Assembly (NCBI RefSeq): GCF_000203815.1
Contig: NW_004457723.1
Location: 1,674,001 to 1,738,000 of the forward strand
DNA length: 64,000 nucleotides
From: Cavenderia fasciculata
Lineage: Eukaryota; Evosea; Eumycetozoa; Acytosteliales; Cavenderiaceae
Reading direction: 5' to 3'
The notes under the pieces are model-generated. The model saw nothing but the letters and a program-made list of their open reading frames with translations, had not been told where the DNA came from and did no database searches. A program made the translations under genes and the position numbers. Below are positions 11,695 through 21,614 of the stretch, in pieces (within the stretch, counting starts at the first letter, position 1; every line of letters starts with the position of its first letter).

Positions 11695-13037
11695 ATGGGT
11701 AGTATGACAAAAGATTCATTTACCAATGAAGGAGTGGCTTTGGATAGGTTGGTACTATCATATTATGTTATTAGAATCATTATAAGCTTTTTCTACCTCC
11801 TTTTAAATACTCCACAATTGTTTTACGAGTTTAAAGTACTAGTCAAAACAAACTTTACATTGACACCAAGATTTATAGTATTCTTTAGTTTAGTTATACA
11901 ACCTATTAGTATGTACATTTTTTCAAAAAGTCCTTCAATCCCTCTTGTTTAAAGATAATTTTAAAAAATCTAGATCGGACCTTATCCCCCAACAATGCTA
12001 ACCAACTTTATCATCTTATCTTATTTCTTTCTCTCTATCTTTAGTGAGAATGTTAGGATGTGGATTCTTTATACGTGACCACGATTATTCTGGAAATGGA
12101 TTGTTTTTTATATTTGGTAATTGGAATATTGTATTTATCTTTCTTGGTTGGTTATTTATCTCTTCATTTTGGTTACAAATATTTTATACATTTTTTATAT
12201 CGTATTGTATCAACAACCACAACAACAACAACATACATTATGATTTTCCAATTAATCTATTCCATTTAATTAACCATTTACTACTACTCTAGTGAACAAA
12301 TAAGTTGGAAAAACAAGAAAAGAGTTTGGAATATTAGTTTATGTCTTATGGTGGGGATGATTTTATGGGGAGTACTTGAAAATATAATGTCATGTGTATC
12401 GACTGCATCGGCAGCTGGAATGGTTTCGGCAGCTGGATTTATAGTTTGTTTGGTTGGTGTTGGATTATTCCTTGCCATTAATCTTATTATCCTCTCGAAT
12501 CACTTAAAGAGACATAAAGAAATGATGCTACAAAATGATAAACACTCAAAATCATCTTACAAGATTAAAAAGATGGCTTGGTTGTTGGTGGGTACCATCA
12601 TTTGTGTTGCAGCAAGAGAATTGTGGTTACAAATAGGTAAACCAGGTTACAATGACAATATCCGTCATCTTTCAAGTTTTATCACAATGTTGATTGAATT
12701 CTTTCAAATGGCAGTCGTCATGCTTGGAGTTGCCAATCATCCATACAATTATCTCTTATTCCGACCTGTTAATAGATCTAAATGGTTGGGTGATTCATCG
12801 GCGGTAGAAATCTCTCAAACATCATTTGCAAAGAGTAACCAACAACAAATTTCAATGGCATCAATGGGAAAGAGTATAAATACAATGAGTTATATTGAAG
12901 ATGATTTAGATTATGATGCACCTGTATTTAATCAATCTGACAATATTAATAATAATAATAATAATATAGATGGTGCTGGAGGAGGGGACGATGAAGAAAT
13001 GTCAAAATCAACTTTTACTGTTAAAGTTGATCAATAA
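11695..13037 (+). CDS. Seven-transmembrane protein, possibly THH1/TOM1/TOM3-like
   Basis: Three exons (11695-11908, 12045-12201, 12293-13037) give 371 residues. Seven hydrophobic segments can be counted: IIISFFYLLL, FIVFFSLVIQ, IVFIFLGWLFISSFW, ISLCLMVGMILWG, GFIVCLVGVGLFLAINLIIL, WLLVGTIICVAARELW and MLIEFFQMAVVMLGVA. A roughly 90-residue polar tail rich in Ser, Asn and Asp follows. The second intron uses GTATTG as donor and keeps the frame across an in-frame TAG that would otherwise end the protein. The layout fits THH1/TOM1/TOM3-type or orphan GPCR-like proteins, but I see no diagnostic motif. Ligand and role are unknown. Confidence 0.65.
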
Positions 13038-13316
13038 TAATAATAATACTTAATAATGATAATAATACTTTAATTGTAAATTATAAATAATAAATAAATT
13101 GTAAATATATTAATACATAATCATGATGAATTGTGGTAGATGTAATAATGATGTTTAAAATATATTGGCTTGACACAAATGAGATGATGTACAAAAAGTC
13201 GGGAGTAATTTTTTGGTTGATGACGAATTCTAATCAGACCTTATTCATTATTATTATTGTCTTGTTCATTTTTAATATACATAACTAGATAATAGTAATC
13301 TTTCTGATATATTAGA

Positions 13317-14099
13317 ATGAATCAAAAAGCAAGACAACTCTTATTGGTTGTAGCATCATCATCGACAAAGTCGACTGTATCTTCATCATCATCAGTTGCT
13401 ACATTTGGTTTGGGGTTAGTTCAACCCCGAAGATCTCTTGTATTTAATAACAACGTTAATAATAAGAATAGTATTATTATTTCATCGCGATCATCTCAAA
13501 ATATAACATTATATAAACCATCATCATCATCATCATTATCATCACTATTTAATAATAATATCAACTACAACAACAATAACAATGTATTCATCAAATCAGC
13601 AACACTCTTTAATAATCATAATAATAGTAATAGATATAATAGTATAATAACAATGACAAGTAAACAATATTCAACTAGTAATAATGTTGAACCACCAAAG
13701 AATAATAATGAAAATAAGAAACCAGAAGAACAAGATACCAACAATACTACAACAACTTTACAAACAAATGAACATGGTGATTTGATCATGCCAACTGGAT
13801 TATCAATGGGACAAAAGATTAAATTCCTATTCAAACATTATGGTGCGATTGCTGTAGTTGTTCACTTTACATTCTACCTTTCAACACTTGGAGCCATCTA
13901 TGTTGCTCTTTCCAATGGTGTTGACCTTCAATCAGTGTTTGACAAGTTTGGTTTCGAACGTAGTTCACTCGGTGAAGGATTAGGTGTATTTGCATTGGCA
14001 TTTGCAATGAACAAATTAACTGGTCTCATTAGACTTCCAATCACTCTATTCACTGTTCCAATTGTTGCCAGATTCATTAGAAAATTAAGAAATAAATAA
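13317..14099 (+). CDS. FAM210/DUF1279-like mitochondrial membrane protein
   Basis: A 260-residue single-exon protein. The first 130 residues are Ser/Asn-rich and basic, as expected of a dictyostelid mitochondrial presequence with low-complexity filler. The C-terminal 100 residues match the DUF1279 pattern: KIKFLFKHYGAIAVVVHFT, then a membrane segment TLGAIYVALSNGVD, GEGLGVFALAFAMNKLTG and a basic end RFIRKLRNK. FAM210A/B proteins sit in the mitochondrial inner membrane and affect translation or respiration in animals. The role in amoebae is unknown. Confidence 0.75.
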   Translation: MNQKARQLLLVVASSSTKSTVSSSSSVATFGLGLVQPRRSLVFNNNVNNKNSIIISSRSSQNITLYKPSSSSSLSSLFNNNINYNNNNNVFIKSATLFNNHNNSNRYNSIITMTSKQYSTSNNVEPPKNNNENKKPEEQDTNNTTTTLQTNEHGDLIMPTGLSMGQKIKFLFKHYGAIAVVVHFTFYLSTLGAIYVALSNGVDLQSVFDKFGFERSSLGEGLGVFALAFAMNKLTGLIRLPITLFTVPIVARFIRKLRNK

Positions 14100-14203
14100 A
14101 CAATCAATAGTTAACTTTAATTAAATAATAATAATAATTAATGAATGGTTATATATAGTAGTATTAATATTAGGTATGTATTTATTATTATATGTATTTT
14201 GGT

Positions 14204-15973
14204 TTATTGAGTTAAATAACCTTCTTTAGTTAAATAATCTAAAATTTGATGAATGGCATCCTTGACAGAGGTGTTGGTGGTATCGATACGGAGTTCTGGG
14301 TTTTGTGGAGCTTCATATGGATCATCGATACCAGTGAAACCTTTGAGTTGACCAGCACGGACCTTTGCGTAGAGACCCTTGCGATCACGCTTTTCACAGA
14401 CTTCGATGGGTGTAGAGATGTGAATCTCGACAAAACCACCTTGTGAGTTGTTGACCAACTCTCTGGCAAACTTTCTAGATTCTTCGTATGGGGCGATGGG
14501 AGCACAGATGGCAATACCACCAGCACGATTGATTTCAGAGGCAACGAAACCGATACGCTTAATGTTGAGGTTACGGTGATCCTTGGAGAAGCCCAACTCA
14601 CTCGACAAGAATGTGCGGACGACATCGCCGTCTAAAAGGGTGATAGCTCTGCTGCCGCTTGCAAGCAAGGCTTCGTTGAGGGCGTTGGCAATGGTGCTCT
14701 TGCCCGATCCCGAGAACCCGGTGAAAAAGATGGTGAAACCTTGTTTGTGACGTGGTGGACATGACTCGCGCAAGATACCGACGACTTCTTTATAGGTGAA
14801 CCAGTCTGGAATCTCACCACCGGTTCTGAGGAGGTGACGCAACTTGGTGCCCGAGATGTTTGATGTCTCTTCGCCTTGTGGTACTTGGTCGACTGGGTAG
14901 TAACGGTCGTGGTTGGCAACATAGACCATCATTTGGAATGGGAGGATCTTGACACCCAACTCTGACTCGTATTTGAGTGCGTTCTCTTGTGCTTGGTATG
15001 GCTCGTAAAAGGGCTTGCCTGTCTTGTCCTCTCCTGGACCAGCGTGGTCACGACCGACGATAAAGTGGGTGCAACCATAGTTTTTACGGATGATGGCGTG
15101 CCATACGACCTCACGTGGACCACCCATACGCATGGCTAATGGGAGGAGCGAGAGTTCGGCAAGACCTTCTGGGTAACTGCCAATAATAGACTTGTAACAC
15201 TTGACACGAGTGTGGTAGTCAATGTCACCGGGCTTGGTCATACCGACAACTGGGTGAATCAAAAGGTTGCAACCTGGGTTGAGTTCGGCGGCACGTACAG
15301 TCAACTCTCTGTGGGCTCTATGCATTGGGTTACGTGTTTGGAAGGCAATGACATTCTTCCAACCCTTTTCCTTAAACATGTTACGAACTTCAATTGGTGT
15401 TCTTCTGAGACCGTTGTAATCATAGTGGACTGGTAATTGAGCACCTTGCAAACGACCGGCGATATAGTATTCTTTGGTGGCGAGGATCGAGGCGACACCT
15501 GGGTGGAATGGGTCGATTGATCCCATTGACAAACGAGCTTCCTTGTCCTTGTCGGCCTTGAAAATCGATGACACGTTCATCAAGGCAATTAAATTACCCT
15601 CTTCGTCACGCAAGGCAATGTCACGGTCAGTGGTGGCAATGACACTGTCAACAAACTCTTTGGTAACGTCCAATGTAATGGGCATGGGGAAGAGGACACC
15701 CGATGGCAAACGCATATTTTCAACGACACCATTGTATGTCTCTTCATCCATGAATTGGTCCAATGGCGAAAAACCACCATTTAAAATCAACTCGATATCA
15801 CACAAGTGACGACGTGTCAACAAGAGTGATGGCAAGTTGATGGCACGTTGCTTGAGTGCCTCTACTTGTTGATCACCACGTACCAATAAATCAACCAATT
15901 TACCACCATGTGGAATTGATCCTCCTTCTGGTAAATCGTGATATTGTGTTGTTGAAAGTGTAGATGGAATCAT
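14204..15973 (-). CDS. Bifunctional ATP sulfurylase / APS kinase (PAPS synthase)
   Basis: A 589-residue intronless protein. The N-terminal two thirds is ATP sulfurylase, with the catalytic QTRNPMHRAHREL and the GRDHAGPGE motif. The C-terminal third is APS kinase, with an intact P-loop GFSGSGKST, LDGDVVR and the lid region GIAICAPIAPYEESR. Together they make PAPS from sulfate and two ATP in the cytosol, feeding sulfotransferases. The order sulfurylase then kinase is that of bacterial fusions and fungal Met3, opposite to animal PAPSS. Unlike the fungal allosteric domain, this kinase keeps its P-loop and should be active. Codon use is rich in C- and G-ending codons, suggesting high expression. 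Confidence 0.93.
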   Translation of the reverse strand: MIPSTLSTTQYHDLPEGGSIPHGGKLVDLLVRGDQQVEALKQRAINLPSLLLTRRHLCDIELILNGGFSPLDQFMDEETYNGVVENMRLPSGVLFPMPITLDVTKEFVDSVIATTDRDIALRDEEGNLIALMNVSSIFKADKDKEARLSMGSIDPFHPGVASILATKEYYIAGRLQGAQLPVHYDYNGLRRTPIEVRNMFKEKGWKNVIAFQTRNPMHRAHRELTVRAAELNPGCNLLIHPVVGMTKPGDIDYHTRVKCYKSIIGSYPEGLAELSLLPLAMRMGGPREVVWHAIIRKNYGCTHFIVGRDHAGPGEDKTGKPFYEPYQAQENALKYESELGVKILPFQMMVYVANHDRYYPVDQVPQGEETSNISGTKLRHLLRTGGEIPDWFTYKEVVGILRESCPPRHKQGFTIFFTGFSGSGKSTIANALNEALLASGSRAITLLDGDVVRTFLSSELGFSKDHRNLNIKRIGFVASEINRAGGIAICAPIAPYEESRKFARELVNNSQGGFVEIHISTPIEVCEKRDRKGLYAKVRAGQLKGFTGIDDPYEAPQNPELRIDTTNTSVKDAIHQILDYLTKEGYLTQ

Positions 15974-17220
15974 TATTTAATTATTATTATATATATATAT
16001 GTGTGTTGGTATAAGTTGAGTTGAGTTGTAATATTATAATGTATGTATGTTTTTTAAATAAACAACAACAAATTTTGTACTTTTATAAATTAATCTATAC
16101 AATAAAAAGGACGGGTTAGTTGTCAAGTGTCATTTTGTTTGTGTCTTTTATTTTCTAAGAGTCTTGTTCTTTCGTGTGACTTGGTTGATAGTTGCCGACT
16201 ATTCAGCTTTCGTTCAATGCATTTTAATTCTGACCACCCCACCACCACATCATCACTTTTTTTGACTCCTCCCCCTTTTACATCAACAACAACAGCTGAT
16301 TTTGGATAGTAAGAGAGAAAGAGAAAAGGGATAGGATGTATCTTTCACTTTCATTTCAAGATATACAAATATATATCTTTAAAAAAAAAAAAGTGATGAT
16401 GTGGTAATGATGATCATCATTATTTGATTGCAATATAAAATATGAATGAAGTACTCACTTTACAAAAATATTAATGAATAATGAGTGAGGTGTGAAGTGA
16501 GCCTAATAAATAAAGAGAATTGTAGTTGAAAGAAAAAAAAAGAACTACTTTATGCTTTAAATTAAAATAACAAAAAAACAAGAAGATGAAGAAGAGGGGA
16601 TTGCGTTGACAGAAGAATCATTGCTCTCTAAACAAACAAAATATTTTAAAATAAATAAAAGAGGATTTTTAGGAAGTTACGACCGATTCTTCTAGTTGGT
16701 CACCACCATGGACGACAGATATTTAGAAACAGTCGGTTTCATCACCATCATTGTACACACAGCAGGGGTGTATCGAGATATTACAGATTAACTGTCTGCT
16801 AAAAGACAATCCTCCAACGGACTTGTCGTTGAAAAAGGTTTTCGAAAATTCATCTTGGTAAAAACGAACAAAGGAAGCTCGAGTTGTTGGGTGTAGGTAG
16901 ATTTTTTTTTTGAAAATCGAACTTTTGCGGGATATGACGTATCAAACATAATTGTTCAAGGAGGAAGGTCCGATTCACTGTATATATAAATATATGAGGG
17001 CCGGATTAAACCCCAGGGATTGTTGACAATGAGCTAAAGAGATTTTGTAAACTATGTTGTAAATGAGGAGGGTGTAGTACCCAAATTTTTTTATATTTAC
17101 CATTTTTCTTTTTTCTCACCCTATTCACTACATCATATAATCATTTGACTCAAGTGTAGTTGATAAATATTTATTACTCTTAACAATTCTCATAGTTAGT
17201 TAAAGAGATTTTTGAACTTC
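15974..17220. other. Gene-free spacer upstream of PAPS synthase
   Basis: AT-rich DNA with simple A/T and GA stretches and no reading frame of protein-like composition. The portion next to 15973 should hold the PAPS synthase promoter. The segment around 16670-16900 is more complex in sequence but shows no recognisable gene on either strand. Confidence 0.4.
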
Positions 17221-17860
17221 TATTGGAGTTGTATTTAAAAATAAATGTGTATGAGGAAGAGAAAAGATTAAAGAAGATACAGAAGTGCAGCATCAGCAAG
17301 AAATCAATATTACAACGAATTACAAGTAATGAAAGGTACTTGCGCAGAGTTGCAAGGAAGCATCAATCTGTGTTCGGACAAGATGAAAAAAAACGATTGA
17401 TCTAATGGAAGAGAACAAGGCACTGAGAGATGACAACTTCAACCTCCAACTACAATTAATGGACAAAAACAACAACTCTCCCTCCTCCTCATCCACCCTC
17501 ATCAACACCTTGTCCTCAGCTGACCTGAAACAGTCAAGTAAAGAAGTGATACCAACCGCAGTAGTACCACTCGCACCCTCTTCTAAGACGATTAGAATCG
17601 AGGCTTGGAAAGAAACTAGTAGAGATGAATGATCGACCAATTTCAAGAAAGAATTATGATGATTTTACAATCAAAACAACGTAAGATATAGTACCATCAA
17701 CTAGAAACTATCCAATTCCAACCGTCATGATCGAAGAATTAAAGAATCAAATCAACATGTTCAATGAACTATCCTTTATAAATATTATTAATATTAGGTA
17801 TTCAAGGTATTAGAGCAAAGATGGTAATCATTCAATACAAATCAAAGCCAACTTCCGGAT
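17221..17860 (+). pseudogene. Decayed coiled-coil gene, possibly bZIP
   Basis: Protein-like sequence is spread over shifted frames. One frame has EEEKRLKKIQ; the next continues as RRYRSAASARNQYYNELQ and ELQGSINLCSDKMKK; after an A-run near 17390 the frame shifts again into MEENKALRDDNFNLQLQLM and a Ser-rich stretch ending at 17632. A basic segment with a SAxxS(A)R-like pattern followed by a heptad-like leucine region resembles a bZIP. At least two frameshifts are needed, so I read it as a host pseudogene. The fragment 17640-17860 may be its continuation. A simple coiled-coil origin is the alternative. Confidence 0.4.
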
Positions 17861-17929
17861 AGGTCTACCCTAAAACAGTCTTTTAGTGTTCTACAATAGT
17901 TTCTTATTCAAAGGTTCATTGATCTTTTG

Positions 17930-18000
17930 GCGTGGATGAGACTGACTGTGAGCATTTTTCCTTTAAAGACTATCTTGGTCACTGTCCCTCTCATCCACGC
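17930..18000. other. 12-bp inverted repeat hairpin
   Basis: GCGTGGATGAGA at 17930-17941 is perfectly repeated in inverse as TCTCATCCACGC at 17989-18000, with 47 bases between. The inner flanks also pair partly (GACTGTGAGC against GGTCACTGTC). It is one of the strongest GC-containing hairpins in the window and lies in otherwise empty DNA. Confidence 0.55.
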
Positions 18001-18103
18001 TCAAACCCAATTGTTCCTCCCAATCTGCAAATAATGTAAATTTAAATATTATTTATGATCCAATTACTAAATCCAAATTTAACTCACTCCTCCCATGGGA
18101 AAT

Positions 18104-18106
<3 letters not shown>

Positions 18107-18201
<95 letters not shown>
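18107..18201 (+). repeat. (GATA)n microsatellite
   Basis: About 95 bases of uninterrupted GATA tetranucleotide repeat sit just downstream of the 18230-19126 gene. Shorter runs of the same repeat occur elsewhere in the window (near 34190, 47570 and 52145). Confidence 0.97.
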
Positions 18202-18202
<1 letters not shown>

Positions 18203-18229
18203 TTTTAAATAAATAAATAAATTGCTTGA

Positions 18230-19126
18230 TTATTTATTATATTTGTCTTCAAACAAACTTTCAGATGGCGTTGAAGAAGAAGATAAAGTTGGTTGTGTGT
18301 CCAAAGAGGAAGCGGAAGAGGAAGAGATGGTGGATGTTGAAGATGATGGTGGAGGTGAATCAACTTCAAATAAAGAGGAAGAAGAAGAATTTGATAGATG
18401 TTGTTGTTGTTGTTGTTGTTGTGATTTTTGTTGTTGTAATTTAACAATTAATTCTTGTTCCTCTTTTAATAGTCTTTGGTATTCTATATACTTTTCTCTT
18501 TCCTTTTCACGTTTCTCTTCTTTTTCCTTTTCACGTTTCAAGTGTTGTTGGTATTTATATTGTAGTCTACGTTGCATATTGGCTTGTTGCTCCTTTTCAT
18601 CGTTCATTGAAAACAATGTACGTATAATGGCCGATGCACCAAGCAATAGTGCAGCGCCACCAACCACCATGTATATTATTGTAGTTTGTTCTTTTCCTTT
18701 TTTATCTTGTTGATATCCATGTTGTTGTTGATATTGTTGTTGATTCTGATTATTATACTTTTCAAATGATTTCTTGAATGCATCAAACAACTTTCCAAAG
18801 ACTGATCTTTCATCACGTACTTTTTGTTCTTGTTCCTCTTTTTCTTGTCTCTCTTTACGTAATCGAGATATATAATCAACCTTGTTCTTTAACATTTCTT
18901 CTATCTTCTTTTTTTTACTCTCCTCTTCATCGTTTGGTGGCGGTGTTGATGATGATGAGGAGGAAGAGCAATACCATCGATTGTATCTACAAATTTGACC
19001 AACATATGTTTGATTATTATTGATTGTATGATTTAAAGATCTTCCAATAGTCCCATTTATAACATTGTATCTATTACCATACTTGATAGTAGACACAACA
19101 GATGTTGATAATAATTTGCAATTCAT
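18230..19126 (-). CDS. Unknown coiled-coil single-pass membrane protein, probably mitochondrial
   Basis: A 298-residue intronless protein. The N-terminus MNCKLLSTSVVSTIKYGNR, without acidic residues and with several Ser and basic positions, looks like a mitochondrial presequence. After a Ser/Pro stretch comes a long charged helix (KKKKIEEMLKNKVDYISRLRK), then VFGKLFDAFKKSFEKYN, one membrane segment IIYMVVGGAALLLGASAII, a second charged coiled coil (KREKEKEEKREKEREKYIEY) and a Gln/Ser-rich tail. I do not recognise the family. The arrangement recalls inner-membrane organising or import-motor proteins, but that is only analogy. Confidence 0.65.
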   Translation of the reverse strand: MNCKLLSTSVVSTIKYGNRYNVINGTIGRSLNHTINNNQTYVGQICRYNRWYCSSSSSSSTPPPNDEEESKKKKIEEMLKNKVDYISRLRKERQEKEEQEQKVRDERSVFGKLFDAFKKSFEKYNNQNQQQYQQQHGYQQDKKGKEQTTIIYMVVGGAALLLGASAIIRTLFSMNDEKEQQANMQRRLQYKYQQHLKREKEKEEKREKEREKYIEYQRLLKEEQELIVKLQQQKSQQQQQQQHLSNSSSSSLFEVDSPPPSSSTSTISSSSASSLDTQPTLSSSSTPSESLFEDKYNK

Positions 19127-19518
19127 TTCTAACTATAAAAATATATGAGTGCAAAGATGACACTTTTGAGTCTCAAAAACAAGAAATAATTTAAATGTTT
19201 TAATTAAGTAAACAAATATTTAAAGATCAGTTTGTGAAATGAATTAGAATTATTACTTCGCTGCCCAACCTATCCATTATGGATTCGAATAAGGTTAGAT
19301 ATCTGTTTTGATTTTGTACAAAAAGTTCTTCTTTTAAACTTTTATTATTATTTTGGGTGTTATAAGTGGTGGTGTATGCATGTTTGGTGATGAGTTGTTG
19401 TTGATTGGTCCAACCAAATGGATACCATTACTCGCTTTGTTTTAATCCTCGCGAGGTATTTTTGTAGTGTAGTCGCATGCGTAGTAGTTGTAGTCGTATA
19501 TGTCATTGTTGTTATTGT

Positions 19519-20122
19519 TTAAATAATACTCTTTGGCATGGCAATTCCAAGTTTAGTTTCCATTTGTGAGTGTAAGGTTGGTAATGGTGTCTCTGACATT
19601 AATGGATCTAGATAAAAAGGAATAATAAATAATGATCAGTATATATTACAGCGTAGTGTAATCAAATCAAATTGATATATAGAGAGTAGTGATAATATAT
19701 ACCATTCAAATAATCCTCAAAATCAATATCTTCATCCAAACCAAGTACAGTCTCTAAAGCAATCATTGAACTATTTAATGTTGGTAATCTCTTGAATTGA
19801 GAATAGATTTGCTTCTCAATTTCATTATGTAATACCATATGTTGACCAAATACATTTGATGCTGCGAATGTCTTTAATCTAGTATCAACTGAATATTGCT
19901 ATATTTATAAATTTGTATATATCCATACGATCAACATGATATGTAAAACAACAACAACAACAAGTTAATAAAACATAATCATCATTACATATCGATCATA
20001 ACAATCAAACTAAAACATACGTTTCTTTGAATACTTTCAACTGGATGAGAATAACGTTGAACGTTTGATGTATTGTGAGATACTAAATCTGGTAGGTCGA
20101 TACTGGTCTTTACTTGTGACAT
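19519..20122 (-). CDS. Proteasome maturation protein POMP/Ump1
   Basis: Three exons on the minus strand (20122-20021, 19898-19703, 19607-19519) encode 128 residues. Start and frame are fixed by [14 protein letters not shown], and the exons join at GT/AG sites. Family features are [26 protein letters not shown], the core [11 protein letters not shown] and the terminal block [18 protein letters not shown], all aligning with POMP/Ump1. This chaperone binds half-proteasomes, guides beta-ring assembly and is degraded as the first substrate of the finished 20S particle. Every exon is short, which makes the gene easy to miss. Confidence 0.88.
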
Positions 20123-20642
20123 ATTATTTATTTCTTTTATATATGATTAATTTATTTACAAAAATGATGTTTAATTTGAGAGGGTGATGATCTTCATCTC
20201 TTCATCTCACACAAGTTCTTTTTTTTTTTTTGCAAATTATTTAAAAATTTCAAAAATGGGAATAATAATAATGGAAATCAATAAAATGGAAATAATAAAA
20301 AGTAACTACTTATAAATCTCTCTCTCTCTTTGTGTCGAAGAGGTTTCAATGGTTATTAATATTTGGATTTAAAATTACACAAATATTTGTTTTAATATTT
20401 TTTTATAGTTTTATATATAAAAAGGGTATGGTTGTGAACCTCTATTCTATCTCTACAAATTTCCCCTTTTATCAAAGTTGTTGTTGTTTTCTTGTGTGCG
20501 TGCGTATATTATTGTTGATTGTTGGTGAGAGAATGTTGGTTTTTGGAACTGGGTGGAACTGTGTGGGGGACTGGGACTACGCTCTTTTGTTGTTATTTAT
20601 ATTTTTTGTTTGGGAGGGGGGGGGGGGGGGGGGACAATTGAT
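20123..20642. other. Spacer between POMP and the RRM gene, with a G18 tract
   Basis: No gene is seen. It probably holds the POMP promoter near 20123-20250 and the 3' end of the RRM gene near 20640. Long T and A runs are present, and a pure G run occupies 20616-20633. Confidence 0.4.
20616..20633. repeat. G18 homopolymer (poly-C on the RRM transcript)
   Basis: Eighteen consecutive G on the plus strand, nine bases beyond the stop codon of the minus-strand RRM gene. On that transcript it would be a C18 tract right after the stop codon. Such a run is exceptional in this AT-rich genome. Confidence 0.9.
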
Positions 20643-21614
20643 TTAGTTGGCTGGGGTTTCAGTGGTGGCAACTGGGGAGGTGGCAGCTGGAACCTTGTTG
20701 TCAACGAGGGCAATACGGACGTTGAGTTCACGTTCTTCAACCTTGGTCTTGTCGACGGCGAGAGCCTTTTGTTGTTGTTCGGCGTTGTCAAAGACGACGA
20801 AACCGAAACCCTTGGACTTTTTGAAACGTGGGTTGATGATGACGTGGGCACTCTTTGGAGTGTAGTCCTTGAAGAGGGCAAGGAGTTGCTCGTCATTGTA
20901 TGAGAATGGGAGGTTGTAGACAAAGACGGTGTCCTTGGACTCTTCACGTGGGGTGGTGTCCTTTTCGACGACCTTCTTCTCCTTTGGTTCACGTGGCTTA
21001 CGTTCACGTGGAGCCTTGGCCTTACGTTCGGCTGGAACACCGGTGGAAGAGGTGGAGGTGGTGGCGGTGGCGGATGGGGAGGCTGGGGAGTCGGATGGCT
21101 TGGCACCGGTCTTTGGACGACGAGTGTTACGACGACGGGCTCCGGTGGTGTTGTTTTCGGCGTCACCAGAGACGACTGGCTTGGACTCTTCACCATTTGA
21201 ACCTTCCTTCTTTTCACCACCGTTTCTCTTGGCAGCAGCTCTCTTTGGTGCACGTGGGGCAGCAGTCGAGTCACTAGTGGATGGGGAGGTGGCAACACGG
21301 GGTTGACGGGGTGGACGTGGTTGACGTTCCTTGGTCAACTCGACGTTGATGGCACGGCCCTTGATCTCCTTCTTGTGGAGACCTTCGATGGCCTTCTTGG
21401 CAGACTCTTCATCCTCCATCTCGACAAAACCATAGCCGAGCGAGTTGTTACGCTTGGTGATGATACGGGCCAAGACAACCTTGCCGTAGGCAGAGAATTC
21501 GTTGGTCAAGTCCTCTTCGGTCAATTCAAAGGCGAGGTTGCCGATAAAGACCTTGGATGGTGAGGCGACTGGTGCGACTGGGGTGGCAGTAGTAGTGTTG
21601 GTTTCAGTTGACAT
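20643..21614 (-). CDS. Two-RRM RNA-binding protein with basic linker
   Basis: A 323-residue intronless protein. RRM1, at residues about 20-95, has RNP2 KVFIGNLAF and RNP1 LGYGFVEM. RRM2, at about 225-300, has RNP2 TVFVYNLPF and RNP1 KGFGFVVF. The middle is a Pro/Arg/Lys/Ser-rich linker (RQPRPPRQPR, APRERKPREPKEK) and the tail is Ala/Thr/Pro-rich. Tandem RRMs with a basic linker fit an hnRNP-like or nucleolar RNA-binding protein, but the exact orthologue is not clear. Codon use is strongly C/G-ending, the most biased in the window, suggesting an abundant protein. The short 3' flank contains the poly-C tract described separately. Confidence 0.85.
   Translation of the reverse strand: MSTETNTTTATPVAPVASPSKVFIGNLAFELTEEDLTNEFSAYGKVVLARIITKRNNSLGYGFVEMEDEESAKKAIEGLHKKEIKGRAINVELTKERQPRPPRQPRVATSPSTSDSTAAPRAPKRAAAKRNGGEKKEGSNGEESKPVVSGDAENNTTGARRRNTRRPKTGAKPSDSPASPSATATTSTSSTGVPAERKAKAPRERKPREPKEKKVVEKDTTPREESKDTVFVYNLPFSYNDEQLLALFKDYTPKSAHVIINPRFKKSKGFGFVVFDNAEQQQKALAVDKTKVEERELNVRIALVDNKVPAATSPVATTETPAN

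Noticed and set aside
14239-15809. Several long antisense frames over the PAPS synthase gene
   Set aside because: They are shadows of a GC-biased real gene and show no domain features. The same applies to frames opposite the RRM, bkdA and Rh genes.
19265-19300. Possible tRNA T-arm (GGATTCGAAT)
   Set aside because: No matching acceptor, D or anticodon arms could be drawn on either strand.
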